NCBI GenBank assembly: GCA_963821735.1
Contig: CAWGFK010000056.1
Location: forward strand, 46,668-110,667
DNA: 64,000 nt
Origin: Laspinema sp963821735
GTDB lineage: Bacteria; Cyanobacteriota; Cyanobacteriia; Cyanobacteriales; Laspinemataceae
Direction of reading: 5' to 3'
The position numbers were made by a program, and so were the translations under genes. The notes beneath the pieces are model-generated. The model had not been told where the DNA came from, searched no databases, and saw only the letters and a program-made list of their open reading frames with translations. Numbering within the stretch: position 1 is the first letter of the stretch; every line of letters begins with the position of its first letter. Of the stretch, positions 16,501-25,583 are shown piece after piece.

Positions 16501-17337
16501 TTGCCCTGGACTTGAATACTCCCATTGCTGCCAGTGACATCCACCCTCGCCCCATTGGTGAGGGTCACATCCGCCCCAATTATGGTTTTAGAAAACTCTG
16601 GGAATGGTATTTTCTAGGGCAATTTCTCCGGAACTGATTCCCGCTAAGGTAATGTTACCCAAGGGGGCGAGTAACTGTCCTCCATTCATCAGTACATTCC
16701 CCCCTAAAATGGCTAAATTGCGCTGTTGTGCCACTTCTAAGCGAGACCCTTCTAGGGTGATATTTCCAACCGTTGGACCATATTGTAATCCGATGGGAAC
16801 TGCTACGGTGAGGAGGGGGGATGCGGTGGGATTGGTTGCACTAAAGAGATGGCGATCGCTAAACTGGATTGCCTCGGCGGTAGATAGCACAAATGACCCG
16901 CCAATATCTAAGGTCGCATTGGGACCTAAAACAATTCCATTCGGATTGATTAAAAATAGATTGCTGTTGCCATTGGCGCGAATTAACCCATCAAGGTGGG
17001 AAAGATTGCTGCCGGTAATCCTGCTAATAATATTGATAATATTGGAAGCATTATTAAAATAGGCTGCACTACCCGTGGGAATCGAAAATTCTGTAAAACT
17101 ATGAAATAAATTTCCTCCGGTAGGGGTTCCCCCTTCAATCAGGAAACCAGTCCCTTGATTGATGACTTGGGACGGATTGGGTAAGGTGCGATCGGGAACA
17201 ATTTGCCCCTGGACTGGATTGACCCGTCCTCCGCCAGAAAGGGCCAAGAATAGGACAGTGACCCCGGTCCTGTGCCACTGATGTTTTAGAATTCCTCCTG
17301 CTCGTTTTGCCTTTAACATTGTTTTGATAGACCCCAT
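13506..17337 (-). pseudogene. Filamentous haemagglutinin/TPS-type exoprotein, copy B (frameshifted)
   Basis: Copy B is a tandem paralogue of copy A. It has its own signal-peptide region (HRTGVTVLFLALSGGG), the same TPS domain with NPNGI, the beta-helix and the PPC-like insert, and ends naturally in PTEPITEGQ followed by TAA. The frame breaks near 16604, where copy B has GGGAATGGT and copy A has GGGAGGGT, one base more. The first part (249 residues) stops soon after, and the remaining 1020-residue frame lacks a signal peptide and TPS domain. Removing one base gives a 1276-residue protein close to repaired copy A. The start at 17337 has no evident ribosome binding site; Met7 is an alternative. 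Whether the shift is real, a switchable state or a sequence error cannot be decided from the sequence alone. Confidence 0.8.
16020..17230. repeat. Long direct repeat, copy B haemagglutinin 5' half
   Basis: This is the partner of 11880-13090, offset by 4139-4140 bases. It covers the TPS domain and the first beta-helix turns. Identity ends abruptly within the signal-peptide codons near 17230, so the two genes keep different extreme N-termini. Confidence 0.8.
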
Positions 17338-17459
17338 CGGTTAGCTGGAATTTCAAACCCTATTTTCCGAAAAATTTGGATCCCTAGGCCGATAAAAAAG
17401 GTTAAAGTGAGACCCTCTGCCGAACTCAACGAGCTTCAACCTTGCCACCGCCTGAACGA

Positions 17460-18833
17460 TTATACAGCAACCGCGCCCGAAACGGCTTTTTGGTGGGAAC
17501 CGACTGCCACCATCCGGACGCCAGTCTCCGTTGCCAATAACAAGCCCCGACGTTTGGGTTTGACGGGGGCGGTTTCAGCTAAGGCTAACTCCGTGCGAGA
17601 TAGAATCGTCGCTAACACTAATTTCATTTCATACTGCGCTAACGCCATGCCAATACAGCGACGACTACCGCCCCCAAAGGGCAGATATTCATAAGGTGAG
17701 AATTGCCGTTCCAAGAAACGCTCCGGTTTAAACAAATGGGGTTCAGGGTATAAGTCCTCACGACGATGAGTCAAATAAATCGAGCCGATCATTTTTACCC
17801 CAGGCTCGAAGGAACGCCCCATAATCTCCACCGGCGCTTGGACTTGGCGGGTGAAGGTGGTTAGGGCCACCGGATAAATTCGCAGGGTTTCTTGACAGAC
17901 TGCGGTTAAATAGGGGAGACGAAAAATCTCCATCGGGTCTGGATTCTCTGGGAGGGCGTCGAGTTCTTTCAGGAGTTTTTCGCGGATGGCGGGAATCTGA
18001 TGAATCCAATAAAATGCCCAGGATAGAGCGCTGGCAGTGGTTTCATGACCGGCGATTAACAGGGTCATCAGTTCATCCCGTAGCTCGATATCCGTGAGTC
18101 CCTCTCCAGCTTCATCGTGAGAACAGAGCAACAAATTCAGGATATCTGTGCGATTGGGGTCGGGGTTGGCGCGGCGATCGCGAATTTCTGCATAAATCAG
18201 GTCATCTACCCGCTTCTGTTTCTCAATCACTTGTGCGCCCGGACTCCAAGACCCCCAATTTCGGCGCAGGAAGGGGAAGAAAATCAGGCTGGAGCCTAGA
18301 AGCGTCTTTCTGATATTCAGTCGCTCTATCAGGCGTTCCCGGAGTTGTTCTAAGCGGGGCCCTTCACTTAATCCAAAGACCGCTTGCAAGATGACGCGCA
18401 TCGTAATTTCTTGCATGGCGCTTTCCATGATCAAGGGCTGATTAGTCCCCCATTTACTGCTCACTTGCTGGGCGATCGCACCAATCAACTGCCCGTAATT
18501 TCGCATCCGTTCCCCATGAAACGTTGGCATCAGTAACTTACGCCGTTGCTGATGCTGCGATCCACTCAGCAAAATCAACGAGTTATCTCCCAATAACGGT
18601 CTGACAATCTCGTTCGCCTCACCCGGGGCCGTGAGAGCATCACTGGTCAGCATTTTTTCCATCCCTTGGGGATTGCTGACCATGACGATGGTTCTTTGCT
18701 TACCCCATCGTACCGTAAATATATCTCCATATTTCTCCGCGCAAGCCTCCATATAACCGAGGGGGTCGTTAACCCATTTAATGAGCTGCAAGAGCGGATG
18801 AGTCGTCGGTCCATTCGGTAGTTTCACGAGCAA
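17460..18833 (-). CDS. Cytochrome P450 (CYP110-like)
   Basis: A 457-residue haem monooxygenase with all core P450 signatures: oxygen-activating I-helix AGHETTAS (261-268), the ExxR pair in ETLR (315-318), and the haem-binding loop FGGGSRRCIG with Cys393 as axial thiolate ligand. The start MLVKLPNGP, lack of a membrane anchor and length fit soluble bacterial class I P450s. The NGPTTHPLLQLIKWV N-terminus is like cyanobacterial CYP110 enzymes, which are linked to fatty-acid or terpenoid oxidation. Substrate is unknown. It lies 122 nt upstream of haemagglutinin copy B on the same strand and is divergent from the TPP-enzyme gene, with the 288-nt interval 18834-19121 holding both promoters. No ferredoxin or reductase gene is nearby. 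Confidence 0.9.
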   Translation of the reverse strand: MLVKLPNGPTTHPLLQLIKWVNDPLGYMEACAEKYGDIFTVRWGKQRTIVMVSNPQGMEKMLTSDALTAPGEANEIVRPLLGDNSLILLSGSQHQQRRKLLMPTFHGERMRNYGQLIGAIAQQVSSKWGTNQPLIMESAMQEITMRVILQAVFGLSEGPRLEQLRERLIERLNIRKTLLGSSLIFFPFLRRNWGSWSPGAQVIEKQKRVDDLIYAEIRDRRANPDPNRTDILNLLLCSHDEAGEGLTDIELRDELMTLLIAGHETTASALSWAFYWIHQIPAIREKLLKELDALPENPDPMEIFRLPYLTAVCQETLRIYPVALTTFTRQVQAPVEIMGRSFEPGVKMIGSIYLTHRREDLYPEPHLFKPERFLERQFSPYEYLPFGGGSRRCIGMALAQYEMKLVLATILSRTELALAETAPVKPKRRGLLLATETGVRMVAVGSHQKAVSGAVAV

Positions 18834-19121
18834 ACTCCATCAAAAATTTTTAGGTTGATTGTATCTTAGGCGATTTTGGCTCGTTTGGAGTGGTTCCCCG
18901 AATCCATCCCCTGTCTCACGTCGAACCGACTGACCGCCCAATACCATGCAGGGCATTCTATGGTACCCTGGGCGGCGATCGCCTCCGTTTATAGCCAACC
19001 CAAGTAGAACTGATGGACTTGAACAACAAAAAGGTTGCGAAACCCGTAAGCTAGGGGGTAAATTTGTGAAATAATTGTAAAAATGCAAGGATTACAGTTT
19101 CACAGAGGTTAAAAAATAGGC

Positions 19122-21332
19122 ATGACGACAAAGATTCCATCCGCACCAGCAAAGACGCCTGCGTTTTGTGAGGGCATTCAATATTTTGGCGAACAATGGC
19201 CGGATTTTGACCGTTACGGCAAAGAACCCGCGATCGCCACGGGGAAAACTGCGATCGCCTCACCCCCGGATCACGCCGCTGCCTACCAGACCCTCCTCGC
19301 TGCCGACGCCCTGCGCTACCTAATCCTACAAGTCACCGCGTCGAAAGCCTCCGGACACCCAGGCGGATTTGCCAGCGTTGCCGAGGGAATCGCCGCCCTA
19401 GTGATGCTCGGTCATAAAAATATTATCACCGAAGTGGGACACCATGCCCCAGGCTTCTACAGTAATATGTTCCTCGACTGCTCCTTAGAGCAAATGGGCA
19501 TTCATACCGTCCAACAAATGCGCGATCGCTTCCGGGAACATAAAGGACTCCTCGGACACCTCTCCGGACAAATTCCCGGACTCCTCAACCCCGCTGGACC
19601 CCTGGGACAAGGGCAGCATTTCGCAATGGCAGGGGCACTCCTGCATCCCGATATCCTCTTCCCCGTCACCATCGGCGATGGCGGCATCGGCGAACCCTAC
19701 GTCATGAGTAGCATGGCGCATTTCCACACCGCCTACCCCGAAGTTACCAACTTCCTCCCCATCCTAGTTTGGAACGGCTATTCCCAGGAACATCACAGCA
19801 TGGTGTCCACCAAACCCAACCAAGAGATGATTGAATACTGGGAAGGCAACGGTTTCCAGGAAATCATCCTCGTCAACGCCAAAGACTATGACGACGCCAA
19901 CCAACCCGGGGAATATGTCGATAGCACAGCCTTTTCCTTCGAGAAACGGTTAGAATTTGCCCAAGCGGTGATTGAAGCGACGGACAAAGCGGCCAAATCC
20001 GCCCTGGGAGGCAAACTCACCGTCCTGATTATCAAACAACTCAAAGGGGCTGGGGTCCATGCCCTGGGGGCCAAATCCCATAACCTGTATGGACATCACA
20101 CCCTGGATAATGAAGAAATCATCAGCGCCCTCAAAACCCGTGCCCTGAGTCCCGAAGCGTGGCAACTGGTTCGGACCAACTTTGAACGGGCTGCTGGGGG
20201 ACCTGCCGCTAGTATTGTCAAAACTGAGTTTGAGTTAGCCTTGCCGGAGTTAGGCAAACTCCCCCTCAATGAATATGCGACTGGGGAAAAGCAAATCGCC
20301 ACCACCGCAATGGGAGAACTTGTCGCCTACGTCGGCAAAAAAGACCCCAAATTTGTCGTCACCAACGCCGATGGGAATGCCGCTTCTGGCATCAACAACA
20401 TCAACGTTGCTCTAAAAATTATTCACCCAACCGCCGACGACGCCTATTTCCAAGGACCCAAGGGACAAGTTTATGAACCCTTAAGCGAAGATGCCTGTGC
20501 CGGATTAGCCGCAGGATTAGCCTTATTTGGGGCGCGGACCCTCTGGTGTTCCTACGAATCTTTTGCCATTAACGGGGTCCCCGTCTGGCAAACCGTCACC
20601 CAAGCGATGGCGGAATTACGCCGTCCGACGCCGAGTACGGTCACTTTATATACCGCAGGGGCGTTAGAACAAGGACGCAACGGATGGACTCACCAACGTC
20701 CAGAAATTGAAAACTACTTTGCCGCCATGATGCGAAACGGCAACGTTTTCCCCTTGTTCCCCCCGGATTCTAATAGCATCCAAGTTTGTTATGATTGGGC
20801 GCTGAGTACGCAAAATAAAGGGATTGTGATTACGGCGAGTAAAACCCCGTTACCGATTCGCACCACCTTTGAGCAGACTCAACAAGCGTTACAAGAGGGG
20901 GCAGTCGTCCTCCAAGAGATTCCCGGAGATAAAACTGTAGTGTTTGCGGTGATTGGGGATATGACGTTGATTCCCGTGTATGACGCAGCAGAGCAATTAA
21001 AAGCCCAAGGGATTGGGTCGAAGATTGTATCGGTTGTGAGTCCGCGCCGGTTGTATCGTCCCCATGATGTGGCGTGGGATACCTGTTCTCAAGCCGATGG
21101 CGGATTCTTGGATGATGCAGGGTTTGAGAAGTTCTTTGGCGGGGATGCCTTAATTGGCGTAACCGGGGGGGCCTCGGGAATGCTAGAACCGATTATGTTA
21201 CGCAGTACCGCCAAGCGGGATGTTTTTGCCTGGAAGCGGGGCGAGACGACTGCGAGTGCGACGCAAATCATGGAGTTCAACGGGTTGACTCCGGAAGCGT
21301 TAGCGAAGCGCGGGACTGAGTTGGTGGGTTAA
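19122..21332 (+). CDS. Thiamine-diphosphate enzyme of the transketolase/phosphoketolase family
   Basis: The 736-residue protein has the features of TPP enzymes acting on sugar phosphates: KASGHPGGF near residue 75 (transketolase-type SGHPG), GHLSGQIPG, the cofactor-binding GDGGIGEPYVMS, and a pyrimidine-domain segment with EDACAGLAAGLALFG. It resembles the second, shorter phosphoketolase/transketolase-like protein of cyanobacteria (Synechocystis Sll0529 type) more than canonical Xfp, which is about 800 residues with a different N-terminus. The likely reaction is cleavage or transfer of a two-carbon unit from xylulose 5-phosphate or fructose 6-phosphate. Codon use is GC-richer than its neighbours, as expected for an expressed metabolic gene. 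It is transcribed alone and followed by a strong intrinsic terminator. Whether it makes acetyl phosphate or acts as a transketolase is undecided. Confidence 0.75.
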   Translation: MTTKIPSAPAKTPAFCEGIQYFGEQWPDFDRYGKEPAIATGKTAIASPPDHAAAYQTLLAADALRYLILQVTASKASGHPGGFASVAEGIAALVMLGHKNIITEVGHHAPGFYSNMFLDCSLEQMGIHTVQQMRDRFREHKGLLGHLSGQIPGLLNPAGPLGQGQHFAMAGALLHPDILFPVTIGDGGIGEPYVMSSMAHFHTAYPEVTNFLPILVWNGYSQEHHSMVSTKPNQEMIEYWEGNGFQEIILVNAKDYDDANQPGEYVDSTAFSFEKRLEFAQAVIEATDKAAKSALGGKLTVLIIKQLKGAGVHALGAKSHNLYGHHTLDNEEIISALKTRALSPEAWQLVRTNFERAAGGPAASIVKTEFELALPELGKLPLNEYATGEKQIATTAMGELVAYVGKKDPKFVVTNADGNAASGINNINVALKIIHPTADDAYFQGPKGQVYEPLSEDACAGLAAGLALFGARTLWCSYESFAINGVPVWQTVTQAMAELRRPTPSTVTLYTAGALEQGRNGWTHQRPEIENYFAAMMRNGNVFPLFPPDSNSIQVCYDWALSTQNKGIVITASKTPLPIRTTFEQTQQALQEGAVVLQEIPGDKTVVFAVIGDMTLIPVYDAAEQLKAQGIGSKIVSVVSPRRLYRPHDVAWDTCSQADGGFLDDAGFEKFFGGDALIGVTGGASGMLEPIMLRSTAKRDVFAWKRGETTASATQIMEFNGLTPEALAKRGTELVG

Positions 21333-21343
21333 GGGTGATTTGG

Positions 21344-21373
21344 CCCCCAGCCTTGAGGCTGGGGGTTATTTTT
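21344..21373 (+). terminator. Rho-independent terminator
   Basis: A 9-bp perfect GC-rich stem (CCCCCAGCC, loop TTGA, GGCTGGGGG) is followed by TTATTTTT. It lies 11 nt after the stop of the TPP-enzyme gene. Confidence 0.9.
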
Positions 21374-21435
21374 AGCTATTCAGTACCAATGAGAGAACCA
21401 ATGGATAAAATAGACTGAAACTAGAGGTAACGGTG

Positions 21436-22032
21436 ATGACGACACAACTCGCAGAAAAAATTATCCCCTTGCCCGAACAGCGATTGATTCTGCCTGGGTA
21501 TCAGAGTTGGCAAGAATTCAAGGCGATTCAAGCCTTGATGGAGCAGGTTGCGGGGGTGCGAATTTCTTATTTAGATGGGCGTGTGGAACTGATGACAACG
21601 GGGGAGCAACATGAGACTATCAAAACAATTATCGGCTTTTTACTGGAGCTTTATTTTTGCGAAATGGGGATTGAATATATCCCGGTGGGAAATGCAACGC
21701 GGGAGTCGGAAACTAAGGGGGTGTCCTTTGAACCGGATGAATCCTATTATATTGGCGATCGCAAATCTCATCCCGATTTAGCCATTGAAGTGGTCATCAC
21801 CAGTGGCAATACCAAAAAACTGGCAAAATACCAGCGATTTGAGATTACTGAAGTCTGGTTTTGGGAAAATAACCAACTTGCTCTCTACCGCTTTCGCGGG
21901 GAAGATTATGAGCAAATCTCTACCAGCGAATTGTTCCCTGATTTGGATATTGAATTGCTGGTTCGTTGTGTGCAAATGCCTTCCCGTCTTCAGGCTCGTG
22001 CCGAATTTGTTCAAGGGATTCACCGACAATAA
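21436..22032 (+). CDS. Uma2-family (DUF820) endonuclease-like protein, tandem copy 1
   Basis: A 198-residue Uma2 protein, a family with a PD-(D/E)XK restriction-endonuclease fold that is greatly expanded in cyanobacteria and whose cellular role is unclear. The core is visible as FEPDESYYIG followed by HPDLAIEVV and then WFWENNQLALY, matching the D...D-x-E pattern. I chose ATG 21436 over the GTG at 21433 because the second copy begins with the equivalent ATG and both are preceded by the same AGAGGTAACGG. The gene and its leader are duplicated at 22132 with a period of 696 nt. It follows a terminator, so it has its own promoter. Confidence 0.85.
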   Translation: MTTQLAEKIIPLPEQRLILPGYQSWQEFKAIQALMEQVAGVRISYLDGRVELMTTGEQHETIKTIIGFLLELYFCEMGIEYIPVGNATRESETKGVSFEPDESYYIGDRKSHPDLAIEVVITSGNTKKLAKYQRFEITEVWFWENNQLALYRFRGEDYEQISTSELFPDLDIELLVRCVQMPSRLQARAEFVQGIHRQ

Positions 22033-22078
22033 ATCTTCCAGATTTTACGGGGTGAGCGATAAAAAAGCAACACCCGGC

Positions 22079-22095
22079 GGAGTTGAGAATGGTGC
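22079..22095. repeat. Short dispersed repeat, copy 2 of 2
   Basis: This exact copy of the 17 bases at 10-26 lies in the 99-nt gap between the Uma2 genes, just before the duplicated leader of the second gene. Confidence 0.4.
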
Positions 22096-22131
22096 AATAG
22101 ATAAAATAGACTAAAACTAGAGGTAACGGCG

Positions 22132-22728
22132 ATGACAACACAACTTGCAGAAAAAATTATCCCCTTGCCCGAACAGCGGTTGATTCTGCCTGGGTATCAA
22201 AGTTGGCAAGAATTCAAGGCGATTCAAGCCTTGCTGGAGTCGGTTGCGGGGTTGCGAATTGCTTATTTAGATGGGTGTGTGGAACTGATGACGACTGGCG
22301 AGGAACATGAATCGATTAAAAAAGCGATCGCCATTTTAGTGGAGATTTATTTATTTGAAATGGGCATCGAGTTCATTCCCATCGGAAATGCAACTCGCGA
22401 GTCGGAAACTAAGGGGGTGTCCTTTGAGCCGGATGAATCCTATTATATTGGCGATCGCAAATCTCATCCCGATTTAGCCATTGAAGTGGTCATCACCAGT
22501 GGCAATCCCAAAAAACTGAAAAAATATCAGCGATTTGAAATTACGGAAGTCTGGTTTTGGGAAAATAACCAGCTTGCTCTCTACCGCTTTCGCGGGGAAG
22601 ACTATGAGCAAATCTCTACCAGCGAATTGTTCCCCAATTTGGATATTGAATTGCTGGTCCGTTGTGTACAAATGCCTTCTCGTCTTCAGGCTAGAACTGA
22701 ATTTATGCAAGGGATTCACCGACAATAA
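22132..22728 (+). CDS. Uma2-family (DUF820) endonuclease-like protein, tandem copy 2
   Basis: A 198-residue near-duplicate of the preceding Uma2 protein. It shares most residues, including FEPDESYYIG and HPDLAIEVV. Differences concentrate in the middle (for example AIAILVEIYLFEMGIEFI against IIGFLLELYFCEMGIEYI), which suggests that the ends have been kept identical or recently converted. The upstream 35 bases, including GATAAAATAGACT and AGAGGTAACGG, are shared with copy 1, so the duplication included the leader. The catalytic pattern is intact. DNA binding or cleavage is inferred from the fold. It ends about 50 nt before the Ser/Thr kinase gene. Confidence 0.85.
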   Translation: MTTQLAEKIIPLPEQRLILPGYQSWQEFKAIQALLESVAGLRIAYLDGCVELMTTGEEHESIKKAIAILVEIYLFEMGIEFIPIGNATRESETKGVSFEPDESYYIGDRKSHPDLAIEVVITSGNPKKLKKYQRFEITEVWFWENNQLALYRFRGEDYEQISTSELFPNLDIELLVRCVQMPSRLQARTEFMQGIHRQ

Positions 22729-22779
22729 TGATTAAGCGGTTGATTCTGATAAACTGGGGGCAGTCTTTCGTTGTGTTCT

Positions 22780-24538
22780 ATGGTTTGGCAACCGGGTACA
22801 AAAATATTTGGCGATCGCTACATTATCGAAAACGAGATCCAAGTTGGCGGTTTTGGCATCACCTACTTGGTGAATGACCTTCAGGGTAAACAGTTGGTGT
22901 TCAAAACCCTCAAAGATGAGGTGCTGACCGAGGCGAAACACACCTGCTATCGGGAGAAGTTTATGCGGGACTTTAACCAGGAAACCATTAAACTCTCCAT
23001 CTGTCGCCATCGGCATATTGTCCAAGTGGAGAATCACTTCACCTATGAAGGACTACCCTGTATGGTGATGGAATATATTCAGGGGCAGGATTTATGGGAT
23101 CGGGTGGACCGCGGGGGGGCGTTGCCGGAGGCGGTGGCGTTGCGCTATATCCGGCAGGTGGGGGAAGCCTTGAGCGTGATCCACGCTAAGGGTTTGCTTC
23201 ATCGGGATATTAAGCCCCAAAACATTATGGTCCGGTTGTCCGAGGATGAAGCAGTGCTGATTGATTTTGGCATTGCCCGGGAGTTTATCCCCAACTTGAC
23301 CCAAAACCACACCACTTTCCTTACGCCCCATTTTGCGCCGATTGAGCAGTATGAGGAGGAGGAACACCGGGGAGAATTTACCGATGTTTATGCCCTGGCA
23401 GCAACGCTCTACTATTTGCTGACGGCAACATTACCGCCCAAAGCCACCAAGCGGCTGCGCCAGGATCGCCTCGCTATTCCTAGCCATTGGTCCCAGGCGC
23501 TGCAAACTGCGATTAAGCAGGGAATGGCGGTGCAGCCAGAAGACCGCCCCCAAACCGTGGCGGCGTGGTTGGCCCTTTTGCCCGACAGTGGCGAGGGTTT
23601 ACCGTCCTTTAGTTTTGAAACCGTGCGGGTCAACCGTCAGGGAAAAATTATTCAGAAAATCCCGGGTCAGGCGCGGTTTTATCCCCAGGATTTGGGTCAG
23701 GGCGTGCGGTTGGACATGGTGCAAATCCCCGGGGGAACATTTTTGATGGGGACAGAGGAGGCAGAAATTGAGCGCCTGTGTAAAAAGTATGAGAGGAATT
23801 GGTTTAGGTGGGAACGTCCTCAGCATTCCGTGCAGGTTTCCCCCTTTTTACTGGGCAAAACCCCCGTTACCCAAGACCAATGGCGCACTGTGGTGGCGCA
23901 AGTGGGGACAATTGTCCGATACCTTGACCCCGACCCTTCTAACTTCAAAGGCGGGAATCGTCCGGTTGAATGTGTGTCTTGGTATGATGCGGTGGAGTGG
24001 TGCGCTCGACTGAGCAAGCTGACGGGCAAGGAATATCGCCTCCCTAGCGAAGCGGAATGGGAATATGCTTGCCGTGCGGGAACGACAACTCCCTTTGCCT
24101 TTGGGGAAGCAATCACGACCGACCTGGCAAATTATGATGGCAACGACACCGTTGCTGAGGAAGCCAAGGGGCAGTATCGAGAAGAAACCACCCCAGTGGC
24201 CAGCTTTCCCCCCAATGGCTTTGGGTTGTATGATTTACATGGGAATGTTTGGGAGTGGTGTTTCGATCCCTTCCATGAGAATTATCAGGGTGCGCCTAGG
24301 GATGGTAGCGTATGGGATGAGTCTCATAAAAGAGAATGAGAATCTGTTATCAAAATCCTTCGGCAAATCTGAAGGTTTTGTTAGAGGAAAGCGATAAAAG
24401 CTATGTGTTGCGTGGCGGTTCTTGGCGCAACAACCCGATTCACTGCCGTTCGGCCTTCCGCAGCAGCAACGTGCGGCGATCAGCTTCAGCTACGACCGGG
24501 GGTTTCGTGTCTGTCTCGTTGGCGCAGGACTCTTATAG
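22780..24538 (+). pseudogene. Ser/Thr protein kinase fused to FGE-sulfatase domain, broken 3' end
   Basis: An N-terminal eukaryotic-type kinase (P-loop VGGFGITY, catalytic HRDIKPQN, DFGIAREF) is joined at about residue 300 to a formylglycine-generating-enzyme-like domain (MVQIPGGTFLMGT, NRPVECVSWYDAVEWC, RLPSEAEWEYACRAGT, LHGNVWEWC). As given, the frame stops at 24337-24339, before the terminal RGGSW and FRVC motifs. Those motifs follow in other frames: VLRGGSWRNNP near 24405 and RGFRVCLVGAGLL ending at 24538. Removing 68 nt (24325-24392, flanked by ATAAAAG) and adding one base near 24477 gives one 563-residue protein. ATG 22780 is preferred to the TTG at 22771. Such kinase-FGE fusions are common in cyanobacteria; their substrates are unknown. 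Confidence 0.75.
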
Positions 24539-24756
24539 CCCTCTTCTTTAGCCCTCTTAGCACTCTGCTCTTTTTTCCCCTTTACCCTCTTAAAAGCGAC
24601 GGGTTAAGAGACCGGGTTTTTGGGAGAGACTAGAGGGAGCAGGGAGAGATGCAAGAAACCCGGTTTTTAGGGGAATTTTCAACCTGGACCCCCTCCAGCA
24701 TACGGAACCCCATTGTTTTAGCTAAAGGCCGTCCGATAAAGTCGTGAGGATAAACT

Positions 24757-25026
24757 ATGATTTCTCATCAATTATTAGAACTTGAACAATCTATTCACAA
24801 CTTGTCATTAGAGGATAAGTTATGGTTGCTTGATAAAATTTTTGAGCAAGTGCGTGGGACTGCTGAAAATGAGGAAGAAAGCAATCATCAACAAAACCTC
24901 GAATATGATGAGAGGGCAAAGCCGATTTGGGAAATTGCCGTAGAAATTGGGGCTAAAATTCCGGATTCTGAATGGGAAAAAGTACCGAGTGATTTGTCGA
25001 AAAACTTTGATTTATATCAAGGTTAG
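24757..25026 (+). CDS. Probable antitoxin of a PIN-domain toxin-antitoxin pair
   Basis: An 89-residue acidic protein: N-terminal helix MISHQLLELEQSIHNLSLEDKLWLLDKIFEQ type, a Glu-rich linker, and a C-terminal motif PIWEIAVEIGAKIP...DLSKNFD that recurs in small cyanobacterial antitoxin-like proteins. Its stop codon lies four bases before the start of the PIN-toxin gene, the usual antitoxin-first arrangement. The N-terminal helix may bind DNA for autoregulation, and the C-terminal tail probably occupies the toxin active site. Both statements are inference from typical modules. The 24539-24756 gap upstream contains only a short dispersed AACCCGGTTTTT-type repeat. Confidence 0.7.
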   Translation: MISHQLLELEQSIHNLSLEDKLWLLDKIFEQVRGTAENEEESNHQQNLEYDERAKPIWEIAVEIGAKIPDSEWEKVPSDLSKNFDLYQG

Positions 25027-25030
25027 GGGA

Positions 25031-25444
25031 ATGAGACGAGTTTTTGCAGATACAGGTTATTGGGTGGCTTTACTCAATCCCAGAGATCAATTGCATCAAA
25101 AAGCCCGAGAGTTGTCCCAAACAATGGGTTTGCTCTATATTTTTACCAGTGAAATGGTCTTGGCTGAGGTGTTGAATGATTTTTCTAAACGGGGTAAATT
25201 TTTTCGCGAGGTGGCGATCGCGTTAATTGAAAGTCTCTATAACCATCCGAATGTAACAGTGATTCAGCAAAGTAGCCAGCAGTTTAAAGAAGGATTATTG
25301 TTGTACAAGCAAAGACCAGACAAAGAATGGAGTCTGACGGATTGCGTTTCTTTTAAAATTATGGAAGAATATGCAATTACAGAAGCTCTCGCTTACGACA
25401 AACATTTTGAGCAAGCTGGTTTTCTTCCTTTATTACGCGATTAA
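25031..25444 (+). CDS. PIN-domain ribonuclease toxin (VapC-like)
   Basis: A 137-residue PIN-domain protein. The acidic active-site residues of the family are in place: Asp6 in VFADTGYW, Glu in SEMVLAEVLND, Asp in WSLTDCVSF, and Asp in ALAYDKHFEQAGF. PIN toxins cleave RNA with Mg2+ and are held inactive by the adjacent antitoxin. The ATG at 25031 is preceded by AGGGGA, four bases after the antitoxin stop, so the genes are translationally linked; an upstream in-frame start at 24947 would overlap the antitoxin and is rejected. RNA target unknown. Confidence 0.85.
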   Translation: MRRVFADTGYWVALLNPRDQLHQKARELSQTMGLLYIFTSEMVLAEVLNDFSKRGKFFREVAIALIESLYNHPNVTVIQQSSQQFKEGLLLYKQRPDKEWSLTDCVSFKIMEEYAITEALAYDKHFEQAGFLPLLRD

Positions 25445-25583
25445 TTGTGAGCAGTTTGACTTGCGACAACTCAACCTGGGCATGGGCGATGGGTGAGAGG
25501 GACCGATTTTGTCTGGAGGGCAGATTTAGGTGTTATCTAACCCGCTGCTATCCCTACTTTTGTTCTGAGGAGATCTACCAAGA

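Noticed and set aside
18834..19121. tRNA or small RNA in the P450/TPP-enzyme divergent gap
   Set aside because: No cloverleaf or TTCGA-type T arm visible; hairpins are weak.
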